A stretch of DNA of 64,000 nt, taken from contig NZ_SMRO01000001.1 of assembly GCF_004359985.1 (NCBI RefSeq), forward strand, positions 1,529,093 through 1,593,092, read 5' to 3'. Shown here one piece after another: positions 42,192 through 50,951 of the stretch. Position 1 is the first letter of the stretch. The number at the start of each line of letters is the position of its first letter. The notes beneath the pieces were generated by a model. The model worked only from the letters and a program-made list of their open reading frames with translations. It ran no database searches and was not told the origin of the DNA. A program made the translations under genes and the position numbers. Source of the DNA: Paraburkholderia flava. Its GTDB lineage: Bacteria; Pseudomonadota; Gammaproteobacteria; Burkholderiales; Burkholderiaceae.

Positions 42192-42962
42192 ATGGATCAA
42201 AAGACCAGAACAGAAAAGATCTTCGAAAAGGTAAAGGCTGACAAGCTGGTGAAGCTCTCGGAGCTTTCCAGCGAATTCGGCGTGTCGATGCCAACCATTC
42301 GAAAGGACATCGATGAATTGCAGCGGCTCGGACGCGTCGAACGCGTGCATGGCAACGTGCGTTTGAAGTCTGCGCTGTCCTCGTCGGGTGGCGGCACGGC
42401 ACTCGTGGCCGGCGTGCTGCCGACGAGCGAAGAGAAAGCGTTGATCGGCCGCAAGGCGGCGAGCCTGATCGCCAACGGCGACGCGGTCATTCTCGACTGC
42501 GGCGCGACCACCACCGAACTCGCGCAGAACCTGCTCGAACGGCAAAACCTGCGCATCGTCACCAACGCGCTGAACATCGCGATCCTGCTTGGGGCGGAGC
42601 CTACCAATCGTGTGATGCTGACCGGTGGGCTTTTCAAGCCTGAGACGATTGCCGTGTCCGGTGAGAAGGCTTCGACGTTTTTTGAGGGGATGTTCGTCGA
42701 CAAGCTTTTTCTGGCGGCGGGCGGGGTGTCGATGGAATCGGGTATCTCGTATCCCGACTTCATCGATCTGCACGTCAAGCGGGCGATGATCGATGCTGCC
42801 AAGACTGTCTATCTGCTGGCTGATTCGAAGAAATTTGGCAGGCGGGAGTTTGCTACGTTTGGGGCGATGGATCGGGTGGATTATCTGATTACTGATTCCG
42901 GGCTTGCGAAGGAGTTTGTGGAGTGGGTTGAGGGGTTGGGGGTCAAGATTATTTTTGCTTGA
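42192..42962 (+). CDS. DeoR family transcriptional regulator of the sugar operon
   Basis: 256 residues. The DeoR helix-turn-helix is KLVKLSELSSEFGVSMPTIRKDIDELQRLGRVERVHGN. The sensor domain contains DCGATTTELAQNL and TNALNIAILLG, the sugar-phosphate-binding site of the family, and the late block LLADSKKFGRREFATF. ATG at 42192 (MDQKTRTEKI) fits the family start; an in-frame ATG at 42147 is less likely. A sugar phosphate from the kinase reaction is the expected inducer. From about 42590 codon choice shifts sharply to G and T. Confidence 0.92.
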   Translation: MDQKTRTEKIFEKVKADKLVKLSELSSEFGVSMPTIRKDIDELQRLGRVERVHGNVRLKSALSSSGGGTALVAGVLPTSEEKALIGRKAASLIANGDAVILDCGATTTELAQNLLERQNLRIVTNALNIAILLGAEPTNRVMLTGGLFKPETIAVSGEKASTFFEGMFVDKLFLAAGGVSMESGISYPDFIDLHVKRAMIDAAKTVYLLADSKKFGRREFATFGAMDRVDYLITDSGLAKEFVEWVEGLGVKIIFA

Positions 42963-43629
42963 GGGAGTGGGGTCGGTGTTTGCGCTGACGGTTTGGCCGA
43001 GGCGTTTGTCAGGCTGAATTTTGCTTCCCCCGAGTTCTCAGAAAATTGATGTGGGCCGAGTCCACGGTACGACCCCCGGACAAAACTACTGCTCGCCGTA
43101 CGTTTTTATTGATCTGTACGTTTTTTGCGAACATCGCTCAATAACGTACAGAGCACTGGTCGGGCTATGCTTCCCATCTCGCTAGTCCATCGAGGTGTTC
43201 GCGCAGGCCTCACTCTGGAGTGTCACGCGTCGAGCGTTGTGCGAGACAGTAGCTAGCGGCCATACACATGTGGCCTGAACGCGGACACTCGACGATGCTC
43301 GAAAGTCAGTTTGCGCATTCACGTTTCCGGCGAAGGACGAACGGCACAACTGATCTCAACCATCAAAGCCCCGACATCCAACGACCGCATGCATTGAGAC
43401 CAGTTGGTAGTGATACATGCCCACCGAGGACGTGCGAAAAATCAGCCGGATAGCGCATCCGGAATGACACATTGAAGCACCGTCTTAAAAGCGCGCAATC
43501 GGCACGCCCGTCTGGTAGGGCCGCCAATCCGATGCCCTCAAGAGAAGTACGGGAATTGTCGTTAAGCGGTGCGGATACACACATTTGACCATCCAGTCCG
43601 CCCTATCGAATTCCCGGAGACACGCTTCC
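42963..43629. other. 667-bp intergenic region with repeated GTACGTTTTT motifs
   Basis: No supported gene. The first 60 bp continue the C-poor composition of the DeoR 3' end. GTACGTTTTT occurs at 43098 and 43116 (18 bp apart). CTGTACGTT (43114-43122) and AACGTACAG (43143-43151) form a nine-base inverted repeat with a 20-bp spacer. A short open frame at 43268-43453 lacks a ribosome site and family features. The chemoreceptor promoter should lie at its right end. Confidence 0.6.
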
Positions 43630-45435
43630 ATGCTTGCATCGATCCGCGCAAGGATTCTCGCCACCTGCGTTGCCATCGTCGTCACCGCGCTCGCCATCAC
43701 TGGCGGCCTCCTCTACGTCGTCGTCAAGCACCACAACGATCAGACGATCGATGAAAACCTGCAATCGACCCTGACCGGTCACGCACTGGCTATCGACGAA
43801 TGGATCGCGGGACGTGGCCGGGAGACCCAGGCGCTGGCCGATACGATCACTGTCGGCGAAGGCGATCCGCTGCCCGCGCTGCAGCTGCTGCGCAAGTCCG
43901 GCGGCTTCGAAATCATGACGCTCGGCCTGCCCGACAAGACTGCGTTTTCCAATGTGCCGCTCGCGCCCGGCTACGATCCGACGGCGCGGCCCTGGTACAA
44001 GCAGGCCGTCGAAGCCGGCCATCTGGTCGTCACCGCGCTGTACCGCGATGCATCGTCGGGCAAACCGGCGTTCGCATTTGCTGCGCCGATCGTTCGCGAT
44101 GGCAATGCGAAAGGCGTGATCGCGGCCAGCCTCTTCATGGAAAGCGTGAGCGGGATCGTGACATCGGTACACCCGACGCCGGCAAGCTTCGCATTCCTCG
44201 TCGACAAAACCGGCCGTGTCATCGCCGGCGCCAAAACCGATCTGATCATGAAGCCGGCCACCGACATGTCGGCAGGACTGACGCCGGACGTGCTGCAGTC
44301 GCTGCAATCGGCGTCCGCGCCGGTGGCGATGAACATCGACGGCGCCACGAAGCTGCTGCGTGCCAAGGCAATCGACGGTACCGACTGGAGCCTTGTGCTC
44401 GCGCTCGACAAGGCCGACGTGACCGCCGGCATGCGCGCGGTCGCCACGACGACACTGATCGCGATCGTCGTGGTCGCGCTGATCGCCGCAGCGCTCGTCG
44501 GCGCGCTGACCAGTGCCGCATTCAAGCGCATCCTGCTCGTGCGTGATGCGCTCAACGACGTGGCGAGCGGCAGCGGCGACCTGACCAAACGCCTGCCCGC
44601 CGAAGGTACGGACGAAGCCGCGCAGATCGCCCACGCGTTCAACCTGTTCGCCGGCAAACTGAGCACCATCCTGCTGCAGATCCGCGAGTTCAGCCAATCG
44701 GTCAGCCTCGCCAGCTCGGAGATCGCCCAGGGCAATCAGGATCTGTCGAGCCGCACCGAACACGCCGCATCGAGCCTTCAGGAGACCGCCGCCGCACTCG
44801 AGGAAATCGCCGGCACCGCGCGCAACTCCGCGGATGCGGCGACGCAGGCAAGCCAGCTCGCGTCGTCCGCGTCGGGTGTCGCAGTGCGCGGCGGCGAGGT
44901 GGTCAGCGAAGTCGTCTCGACGATGAACGACATCACGGCCGCGTCGGCGAAGATCGCGGATATTATTGGCGTGATCGACGGCATCGCGTTCCAGACGAAT
45001 ATTCTCGCGCTCAATGCGGCTGTCGAAGCAGCACGCGCAAGCGAACACGGCCGCGGCTTCGCGGTCGTGGCGGCCGAAGTGCGTGCGCTCGCGCAGCGAA
45101 GCGCGCAGGCCGCGCGGGAAATCAAGGAACTCATCCACTCGTCGGTCGAAAAGATAGAGGCGGGTTCGGGACTCGTGCAGACTGCCGGCATAACGATGGA
45201 TGAAATCGTCTCGGGCGTGCGCAACATTGCCGGCGTAATCAACGAAATCAACGTTGCCGCGAGCGAACAGAGCACCGGTCTTGGGCAGGTGAACCAGGCG
45301 CTTTCGCACCTCGATCACACGACGCAGCAGAACGCCGCGCTGGTCGAGCAATCGGCCGCCGCCGCGGCGATGCTGCGCGAGCAGGCCGCGAAACTTTCGG
45401 AGACAATCGGCGAGTTCAAGCTCGCAGTTGCCTGA
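43630..45435 (+). CDS. Methyl-accepting chemotaxis protein with dCACHE sensor
   Basis: 601 residues. TM1 (about 8-32) precedes a periplasmic double CACHE domain; [16 protein letters not shown] and the [13 protein letters not shown] strand are its typical dCACHE_1 blocks, which in many receptors bind amino acids or carboxylates. TM2 is near 277-300, then HAMP ([19 protein letters not shown]) and the signalling domain with [35 protein letters not shown]. No CheR pentapeptide at the C terminus. ATG at 43630 is preferred over an upstream in-frame ATG at 43585 because GGAGA lies upstream and the hydrophobic segment follows closely. Confidence 0.92.
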   Translation: MLASIRARILATCVAIVVTALAITGGLLYVVVKHHNDQTIDENLQSTLTGHALAIDEWIAGRGRETQALADTITVGEGDPLPALQLLRKSGGFEIMTLGLPDKTAFSNVPLAPGYDPTARPWYKQAVEAGHLVVTALYRDASSGKPAFAFAAPIVRDGNAKGVIAASLFMESVSGIVTSVHPTPASFAFLVDKTGRVIAGAKTDLIMKPATDMSAGLTPDVLQSLQSASAPVAMNIDGATKLLRAKAIDGTDWSLVLALDKADVTAGMRAVATTTLIAIVVVALIAAALVGALTSAAFKRILLVRDALNDVASGSGDLTKRLPAEGTDEAAQIAHAFNLFAGKLSTILLQIREFSQSVSLASSEIAQGNQDLSSRTEHAASSLQETAAALEEIAGTARNSADAATQASQLASSASGVAVRGGEVVSEVVSTMNDITAASAKIADIIGVIDGIAFQTNILALNAAVEAARASEHGRGFAVVAAEVRALAQRSAQAAREIKELIHSSVEKIEAGSGLVQTAGITMDEIVSGVRNIAGVINEINVAASEQSTGLGQVNQALSHLDHTTQQNAALVEQSAAAAAMLREQAAKLSETIGEFKLAVA

Positions 45436-45534
45436 AGTCGGCTGAAGTTTGTGGCCGGTGTTTGATTCCTGGACCGGCTACTCTGGTTCGTTCTGCGCCC
45501 CCAACCACTCCACAGATCGGCGAGGAACCCCAAA

Positions 45535-46092
45535 ATGCCCCAGGAATTCTCCGAAGTCCTCAACGACCTGATCGACTACTTCCTCGTCGGCGACATCCGC
45601 CTGTTGAAGCGCTATAAAACCGGGAACAACCTCCCCGACGATCTCGCGTCCGAATTCACCACCACCGACAGCGGCGACAACGCAGTGCTGCAAGGCATCG
45701 TCATCCCGCTGGCCGGAATCGCTAACCATCCCTATACGATCATTTTCAACGTATCCGGAGAAACGCCGGAACTGCTCAAACCGGAAAGCCGTTTGCAGCA
45801 CCGGCGCGCAGGATACGTACTGCGGGTCGAGCACCGCTCCGTGATGCTCTTCACCTGGCGAATCCTGCAACGATTCACGGACGAGACATTGGATGGTTTG
45901 CTCAAGCGTTATCAGGAACCCGGCAGACCGGTCATCGAAGTCGAAAACGGCTGGTACGAAGTCGAGATTCTCGGTGGCGAAGTGCCGAGAAACGGCTACT
46001 TCGAACCGGCGTTCGAGTTCGTATTGAAGAAGACCGAAGGCCCAGGCGATGCATCGCAAGTGGATATCAACTACCCGTTCACCATCGCGTAG
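45535..46092 (+). CDS. Unknown cytoplasmic protein
   Basis: 185 residues, acidic and soluble: MPQEFSEVLNDLIDYFLVGDIRLLKRYKTGNNLP, VLQGIVIPLAGIANHPYTIIFNV and WYEVEILGGEVPRNGYFEPAFEFVL. I do not recognise the family. It is the first gene of a stretch of small unknown genes between the chemoreceptor and the CPBP protease gene. Confidence 0.7.
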   Translation: MPQEFSEVLNDLIDYFLVGDIRLLKRYKTGNNLPDDLASEFTTTDSGDNAVLQGIVIPLAGIANHPYTIIFNVSGETPELLKPESRLQHRRAGYVLRVEHRSVMLFTWRILQRFTDETLDGLLKRYQEPGRPVIEVENGWYEVEILGGEVPRNGYFEPAFEFVLKKTEGPGDASQVDINYPFTIA

Positions 46093-46147
46093 GGCTCATG
46101 ATGTGGCATATGAGCTATTGCTGTTCTTCCGGAAGCACGCGTGACTT

Positions 46148-46372
46148 CTACTGCGGTGACTTCCATTCGCCCGCCCAGAGATCGAAATACTTGAAGGCCG
46201 AGATGCAGCCGAGCGCGACTTGTTCGCCAATATCGTCGACGACTTTGAATGGGATGGATATCCCGAAATTGCCTCCCGGTAATGGAAAGATCTCGGCGAA
46301 TGGAGCCGCATTCCCCAATTTCTCAACCACCTCCGCCTGGCTCCCTGCGGCAACTACGACCTGAATGCCCAT
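46148..46372 (-). CDS. Unknown small protein, second gene of a coupled pair
   Basis: 74 residues: MGIQVVVAAGSQAEVVEKLG, IFPLPGGNFGISIPFKVVDD and SAFKYFDLWAGEW. The ATG shares one base with the stop of the upstream gene (TAATG), so translation is coupled. No family recognised. The pair arrangement would suit a toxin/antitoxin or effector/immunity pair, but nothing in the sequence proves it. Confidence 0.55.
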   Translation of the reverse strand: MGIQVVVAAGSQAEVVEKLGNAAPFAEIFPLPGGNFGISIPFKVVDDIGEQVALGCISAFKYFDLWAGEWKSPQ

Positions 46373-46632
46373 TAGCGCTTGAACTCCACAGTAGCTACGT
46401 CGCAGAGCTCTGCCCTGACTTGATCAACCGTCACGTCGCTTACCGATTGCCCACGAACATCATAGACAAGACGACACCTCCAGGCCCCCGAAGGAAGGTG
46501 CGGTCGCCCGTGCACGATGCGCGCTCGGTTGTACTCGATGCTTAGACAGGTGGCCTCTGCCGATTCCAGGTTGTGGTTGGCTACCAGAACGAACTGACGC
46601 AGTTCTTCGTTTACAAATTCCGGTGTGAACAT
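46372..46632 (-). CDS. Unknown small protein, first gene of a coupled pair
   Basis: 86 residues: MFTPEFVNEELRQFVLVANHNLESAEATCLSIEYNR, then WRCRLVYDVRGQSVSDVTVDQVRAELCDVATVEFKR. A full GGAGG ribosome site six bases before the ATG supports it. Two-gene unit with the following 74-residue protein. No family recognised. Confidence 0.6.
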   Translation of the reverse strand: MFTPEFVNEELRQFVLVANHNLESAEATCLSIEYNRARIVHGRPHLPSGAWRCRLVYDVRGQSVSDVTVDQVRAELCDVATVEFKR

Positions 46633-46914
46633 ATGAGTCCTCCGCGCGACAAGAGTGCCATTTTACTCAGCGCTTCCAAGCCATTCTCGATGGGCCTGCG
46701 CAACGTCGTTGCCAAATGGACCGGCTCCTGGCACGATTGGAAAAGTGCGATGACGCAGTTTGCGCTGCTTTACCCCGAGCGATTTAACGTCAAAGTCTGA
46801 GTCTTAACCCGCCTCACACACAGAATTCCGGATACCTCCCCTTCCCCGGATGCAGCGTTTAGACATCCACATGTCAGATCCACAACCGCAAGCGGTCATA
46901 CGTCCCGAACGAGA

Positions 46915-47301
46915 TCACTCACCAGAACCTCCTCCATGCTTCCCCTCCGGACCCATTCCATCGCCTACTCTCGGACGGCCCCCATCCCGCTCATCGTTCG
47001 GGTCGATGCCCTGCGCCAGTAGTGCGTCCATCTTTTCAATCTGAAGATGAGCGCCTTCGATCGAGTCACTCGGAAACGTCCCACAGCTATAGCGCCGCTC
47101 CTTACCAGCCCACTTTCCATCTGTGTGCGGAGAGACGTAAGAAATAGACATCCGTGCGGTTGTTCGCCCGTCCGTCAGGACTCGCCGCTCAAACTCAAGA
47201 CCGAACTCGTCGAGAAGTTTAGTAGACTCGCTCTGATCGGCCAACCATTTGTAAATGTCCGAGTCGTCATAGGTACTCGTTCCGCGTTTTCGCTCTGCCA
47301 T
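46915..47301 (-). CDS. Unknown protein with an integrase arm-domain-like segment
   Basis: 128 residues. The middle part, KERRYSCGTFPSDSIEGAHL, followed by EKMDALLAQGIDPNDER, resembles the N-terminal arm DNA-binding domain of phage-type tyrosine integrases, where a GxxP strand-turn is followed by a helix and LLAQGIDPxxER. No core-binding or catalytic domain follows; instead the protein ends in a Gly-rich tail. GGGGAG lies upstream of the ATG. It may be an integrase remnant or a free-standing DNA-binding protein. Confidence 0.55.
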   Translation of the reverse strand: MAERKRGTSTYDDSDIYKWLADQSESTKLLDEFGLEFERRVLTDGRTTARMSISYVSPHTDGKWAGKERRYSCGTFPSDSIEGAHLQIEKMDALLAQGIDPNDERDGGRPRVGDGMGPEGKHGGGSGE

Positions 47302-47613
47302 AAATCAAAATCTCCCCGTTACACAAAAAACTCCCGATTGGTCGCCAGTCGTCAAAAATCCCCTCCGCCCTACTCGGAGTTGGGTGAAGGGAAATTATCC
47401 TATCGATTTTCAGGTTTGTAACTTAGGTGCACATCTATCGCACGCACTCTTTAGCTTACCGCGTTCATTGCCGCACGCAAATTGATCCCGCGAATGGCCG
47501 CTGTACCCCAAAACGCGTCACCGGGCGTGCACGACGGTGACCGGCAGCAGTGGATCGCAAGCAGCCAAATGAGTTCGCATTTGATAAATGCATCGAGAAG
47601 CGGCCGATATTTT
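47302..47613. other. Intergenic region without a supported gene
   Basis: 312 bp between two minus-strand genes, lower in GC than the flanks. It contains a short hairpin (CTCCG/CGGAG near 47366-47385) and AT-rich patches that probably hold the promoter of the arm-domain-like gene. Nothing else is recognisable. Confidence 0.45.
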
Positions 47614-48411
47614 CTACTGAAGACCGAGTTCATTCCGGCTGGCGGCCCACTGCAAAACCAGATCGCGCATTTCAGCTTCATATTTGTCCATTCCCATGAA
47701 CTCGTGCGCCAACGCCAGCAGATGAACCAGCGATGCATTGGCAGCGAGCAGCGTGGATCGCAGATCTGACCTGTCCGGATGAAAGATGGTGCAAGTGACG
47801 CCATCCTCCTCCTTGTAGTGGCGGTGTAGCGCGGCCAACGTTATGTGTGCTCCATCGCCAGACGGAAAGCGATAGGCGAGTTCGAAGAGCTTTGCCAAGC
47901 CCGCCTGCACGGCCAGACTGGACCACACGATTGAATGTGGTCTGTTTGGATACTCCGCCATGACCTTGGCGACTTCCTGCTCGAAGGGTGCCAGGTTAGC
48001 TCCTGTATTCCCGTCGCGGTTCATGTGGATCATTGCGTTAGCCATTGATAGACAATGCTTCGCATGGTCTTCGTGGAGCTTTCCAACAGTGCCTTCGACT
48101 TTGAGCAGGCCGCCCATCAGAATAACCGCTTCGCAGCACAGACGCGCCAGCGAACGTGCCTCAGCCAGGGCACCACGCTCCGCAAGCAAGATTGCGGATT
48201 GAAACGACTGTAACGATCGGTAGAAGGCCGCAACCGCAAGTAGATGCGCCTCGGTAGGATCATCGAAATGGAACTCACGCATCATGCGCATGCCGATGCG
48301 ATTCATCCGATCTGCTATGGCAAACGATGCGGGAAATTCGGCGTGAACGGATTCGCGCCACCCATCAAGGTCATCGCCAAGAAATCCCACATCATTAAAG
48401 CCGTTGGCCAT
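47614..48411 (-). CDS. DUF5677-like protein
   Basis: 265 residues, helical: FYRSLQSFQSAILLAERGALAEARSLARLCCEAVILMGGLLK, then KHCLSMANAMIHMNR and a C-terminal SLVHLLALAHEFMG. This helical pattern (repeat contact of LARxxxEA with later helices) resembles DUF5677/DUF3644-like proteins, which often sit in defence or mobile islands and have no known activity. GGGGAAGG before the ATG is a strong ribosome site. Confidence 0.6.
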   Translation of the reverse strand: MANGFNDVGFLGDDLDGWRESVHAEFPASFAIADRMNRIGMRMMREFHFDDPTEAHLLAVAAFYRSLQSFQSAILLAERGALAEARSLARLCCEAVILMGGLLKVEGTVGKLHEDHAKHCLSMANAMIHMNRDGNTGANLAPFEQEVAKVMAEYPNRPHSIVWSSLAVQAGLAKLFELAYRFPSGDGAHITLAALHRHYKEEDGVTCTIFHPDRSDLRSTLLAANASLVHLLALAHEFMGMDKYEAEMRDLVLQWAASRNELGLQ

Positions 48412-48648
48412 CTACCTTCCCCTAGTTGACGGTTAGGCATGTGGTGCGCCTATCGCACAGCGGCACTTTAAGTGCCTCGGAGAAAAGCGCTTTGAAAGGC
48501 GCGTTCAGACTCAATGGAAGATACTGGCGACAACCCTGCAGCGTGCTGTGCTGGATCGATTTGAGTCATACACTCAAAATACGCGGACAATCGCTCGCCG
48601 CAACATCGCTACCCTAAACACACAAGACGCACTAACAAAGAACGCCCC

Positions 48649-48975
48649 ATGCCACCCTGTCAAAATTTTCACTCGACCTGGAACAAGACCACCGAATATC
48701 TCCTTGAAGCACGATCCCACCTGTCAGAAGCTGCCGAAGGGGTTTGCGCGAACGAAATTGCAGACTTCGAGGAATTCCTACGCAACAATGAGCTGGAACT
48801 AGCGCTGGACGCAATCGACGCCGCATTCCATAAAGGCGACGACGTAAATTGGCGCGTGCTTGAATATATGGCTAAAGCCGCGTTGTGCATGGGGATGGTT
48901 GATCGACAAATGCGGTACGACGAGCAACTGACACAAGCGCGCGGGTGGCGCTACAGTACCTCGCTACAGCAATAG
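48649..48975 (+). CDS. Unknown small acidic protein, immunity-like pattern
   Basis: 108 residues: WNKTTEYLLEARSHLSEAAEGV, then EIADFEEFLRNNELELALDAIDAAFHKGDDVNWRVLEYMAKAALCMGM. The ExxEFLRNNELELALD segment recurs in small proteins beside polymorphic toxins. No toxin gene is adjacent here, so it may be an orphan immunity gene. Identification is tentative. Confidence 0.6.
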   Translation: MPPCQNFHSTWNKTTEYLLEARSHLSEAAEGVCANEIADFEEFLRNNELELALDAIDAAFHKGDDVNWRVLEYMAKAALCMGMVDRQMRYDEQLTQARGWRYSTSLQQ

Positions 48976-49086
48976 ATCGGCGCTACCTGATCGTCTCAAC
49001 GCAACGACATCTGTCTGCGCTGCCCCGTGCCTTCCTTCCGCCCCAAACCCCTGCCATGATCGCCCGTACCTAAACAGGCACCGATC

Positions 49087-49740
49087 ATGGACCACCAGCC
49101 CACTCGCTCCCTCACCCTCTGGCTCGAATTCCTCGCCCTCTACGCCGGCATCCCACTAGTCATCCTCGCCTTCCGCCAGCGTCTGCTGATGCTGGCCGTC
49201 CTGTGGCTAGGTTCGCTGGCAATCCATCGCTTCCTCAAAGCTCGCCACAACATCGCGCACCCGGAAGAATGGAACTGGGCCGGCTTCCTAGCCGGCGCAA
49301 GAGGCGTCGTCATCCGCTTCGCGATCCTGGCCTCGCTGGTCACGATAGCGGTCTGGTACTTCAAGCCCGCCGTATTCCTTTCCTTCCCCCGCGAACGCCC
49401 GCTCTTCTGGTTGCTCGTGATGGTGCTCTACCCGGTCCTGTCCGTATGGCCGCAGGAACTGATCTATCGCAGCTTCCTGTTCCATCGCTACCGCCCGATC
49501 TTCGGCGACCAACGCGGCTACATCGCCGCGTCGGCGCTCGCGTTCGGCGGCGTTCACTTCATGTTCCTCAACTGGATCGCGCCGGCGATGACCGTCGTCG
49601 GCGGTGCGCTGTTCGCGGTCAGCTACCGCCGGCACCAGTCGCTCGCGCTGAGCTGCTTCGAACACGCGCTATACGGTTGCCTCGTCTTCACCGTCGGGCT
49701 CGGCAGCTATTTCTTCACCGGCGCAGCGTGGCACCATTGA
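49087..49740 (+). CDS. CPBP family intramembrane protease (CAAX-like)
   Basis: 217 residues and about seven membrane segments. The family motifs are present as PQELIYRSFLFHR (normally EExxxR), AFGGVHFMFLNW (FxxxH) and SCFEHALYG. The first Glu of the pair is Gln here. CPBP proteins are Rce1-like membrane metalloproteases; bacterial members act in bacteriocin immunity or peptide processing. Confidence 0.82.
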   Translation: MDHQPTRSLTLWLEFLALYAGIPLVILAFRQRLLMLAVLWLGSLAIHRFLKARHNIAHPEEWNWAGFLAGARGVVIRFAILASLVTIAVWYFKPAVFLSFPRERPLFWLLVMVLYPVLSVWPQELIYRSFLFHRYRPIFGDQRGYIAASALAFGGVHFMFLNWIAPAMTVVGGALFAVSYRRHQSLALSCFEHALYGCLVFTVGLGSYFFTGAAWHH

Positions 49741-49871
49741 CACCAACCCATCGGGAAACTACGTAGAAAACAACTCCTTCACGGAAGGCAATCAGAAGGG
49801 CGGCATTTTTTATACTCCGTCGCATACCGACGCCCCTATCCACGGGCGCTTTCCAACGTGAGGAGACTCGC

Positions 49872-50906
49872 ATGCCGCGTGCCGCCGGCCCGCTGATCCG
49901 TACCCTGTGCTGTGCCGCGACACTCGTCGCCGCGCAGGGCGCGAGCGCGGACACGATCACGCTGATGACAGGCGGCGTCGCGAAGCTGGTCTATCTGCCG
50001 GTGCTGCTCGCCGGTCAACTCGGCTATTTCCGCCGCGAAGGCCTCGACGTGCGCGTGGTCGCCGCACCGGCCGGCATCGACACCTCGACGGAACTCGTCG
50101 CCGGCGCGATTCAGGGCGCGGTCGGCTTCTACGATCACACGATCGAACTGCAAAGCCACGGCCTCGACGTGCAGTCGGTTGTGCTGCTCGGACGCTCGGC
50201 GGGTCTGATCGAGCTGGCGCGCCGCGACGGCAACATGAAATCGATGGCGGACGCGAAAGGGCGGCGGCTCGGCGTGACCGGCTTCGGCTCGTCGACCTAC
50301 TTTCTCACGCGCTATCTGGTCGAACGCGCGGGTGTGTCGCCCGGCGCGTACACGATCGTGCCGCTCGCCAGCGAAGCGGCGTTCGAGCAGGCGATCGTCG
50401 ACGGCAAGGTCGATGCCGGGATGATCGAAGAACCCACCGCAACACGAATGCTGATGCGCGGCGAAGCGCGTCCGCTCGCCGACATGCGCAGCGTCGAAGA
50501 CTCGCGCGCGCAGCTGGGCGGCACGTACGCCGGCCCTTGTCTCTACATGCAGCGTCGCTGGGTCGACACGCATCCGGGCGAAACGGCGCGGCTCGTGCAC
50601 GCCGTCGTCGACGCGCTGCGTTTCATCCAGAGCCACAGCGAAGCCGAGATCGCCGCCGCCGTGCCCGCGTCGATCCGTGGCGACGACGTCGCGACCTACC
50701 AGCAGGCGCTCACGATCGCGAAGCCCGCGTATGCGCCCGCAGGCGCGATGCCGGCCGACGCACCGTCGACTGTGCTGGCCATCCTCTCGCGCGTCGATCC
50801 GGACGTGTCCGAGCGACACGTCGATCTCGCGCGCACCTACACCAACCGTTTCGTCGAGGCCGCCTCTGCCGGCACGGCGGACGCACCCGCTGCGGGATCG
50901 CGCTAG
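49872..50906 (+). CDS. NMT1/THI5-type periplasmic substrate-binding protein
   Basis: 344 residues. A signal peptide ends near GASA (about residue 26). The fold blocks KLVYLPVLLAGQLGYFRREGLDVRVV, GAIQGAVGFYDHTIELQS, GRRLGVTGFGSSTYFLTRYLVERAGV and DAGMIEEPTATRML match NitT/TauT-type (SsuA/NMT1) binding proteins for sulfonates, nitrate or pyrimidines. No permease or ATPase gene is adjacent; the next genes are an oxidoreductase and an MFS symporter. It may serve a distant ABC transporter or act as an accessory sensor. Confidence 0.86.
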   Translation: MPRAAGPLIRTLCCAATLVAAQGASADTITLMTGGVAKLVYLPVLLAGQLGYFRREGLDVRVVAAPAGIDTSTELVAGAIQGAVGFYDHTIELQSHGLDVQSVVLLGRSAGLIELARRDGNMKSMADAKGRRLGVTGFGSSTYFLTRYLVERAGVSPGAYTIVPLASEAAFEQAIVDGKVDAGMIEEPTATRMLMRGEARPLADMRSVEDSRAQLGGTYAGPCLYMQRRWVDTHPGETARLVHAVVDALRFIQSHSEAEIAAAVPASIRGDDVATYQQALTIAKPAYAPAGAMPADAPSTVLAILSRVDPDVSERHVDLARTYTNRFVEAASAGTADAPAAGSR

Positions 50907-50951
50907 AAACGCGGCCGCACCCTTTCGCTCAATCTTCCGGAGAACGCCTTC

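Noticed and set aside
43268..43453. 61-codon frame in the 667-bp gap
   Set aside because: No ribosome site, atypical composition for a membrane or soluble protein, no recognisable features.
46633..46800. 55-codon frame on the + strand starting beside the 86-residue protein gene
   Set aside because: Its first codons coincide with the strong ribosome site of the opposite gene; no own ribosome site or family. It may be a gene remnant but this cannot be supported.
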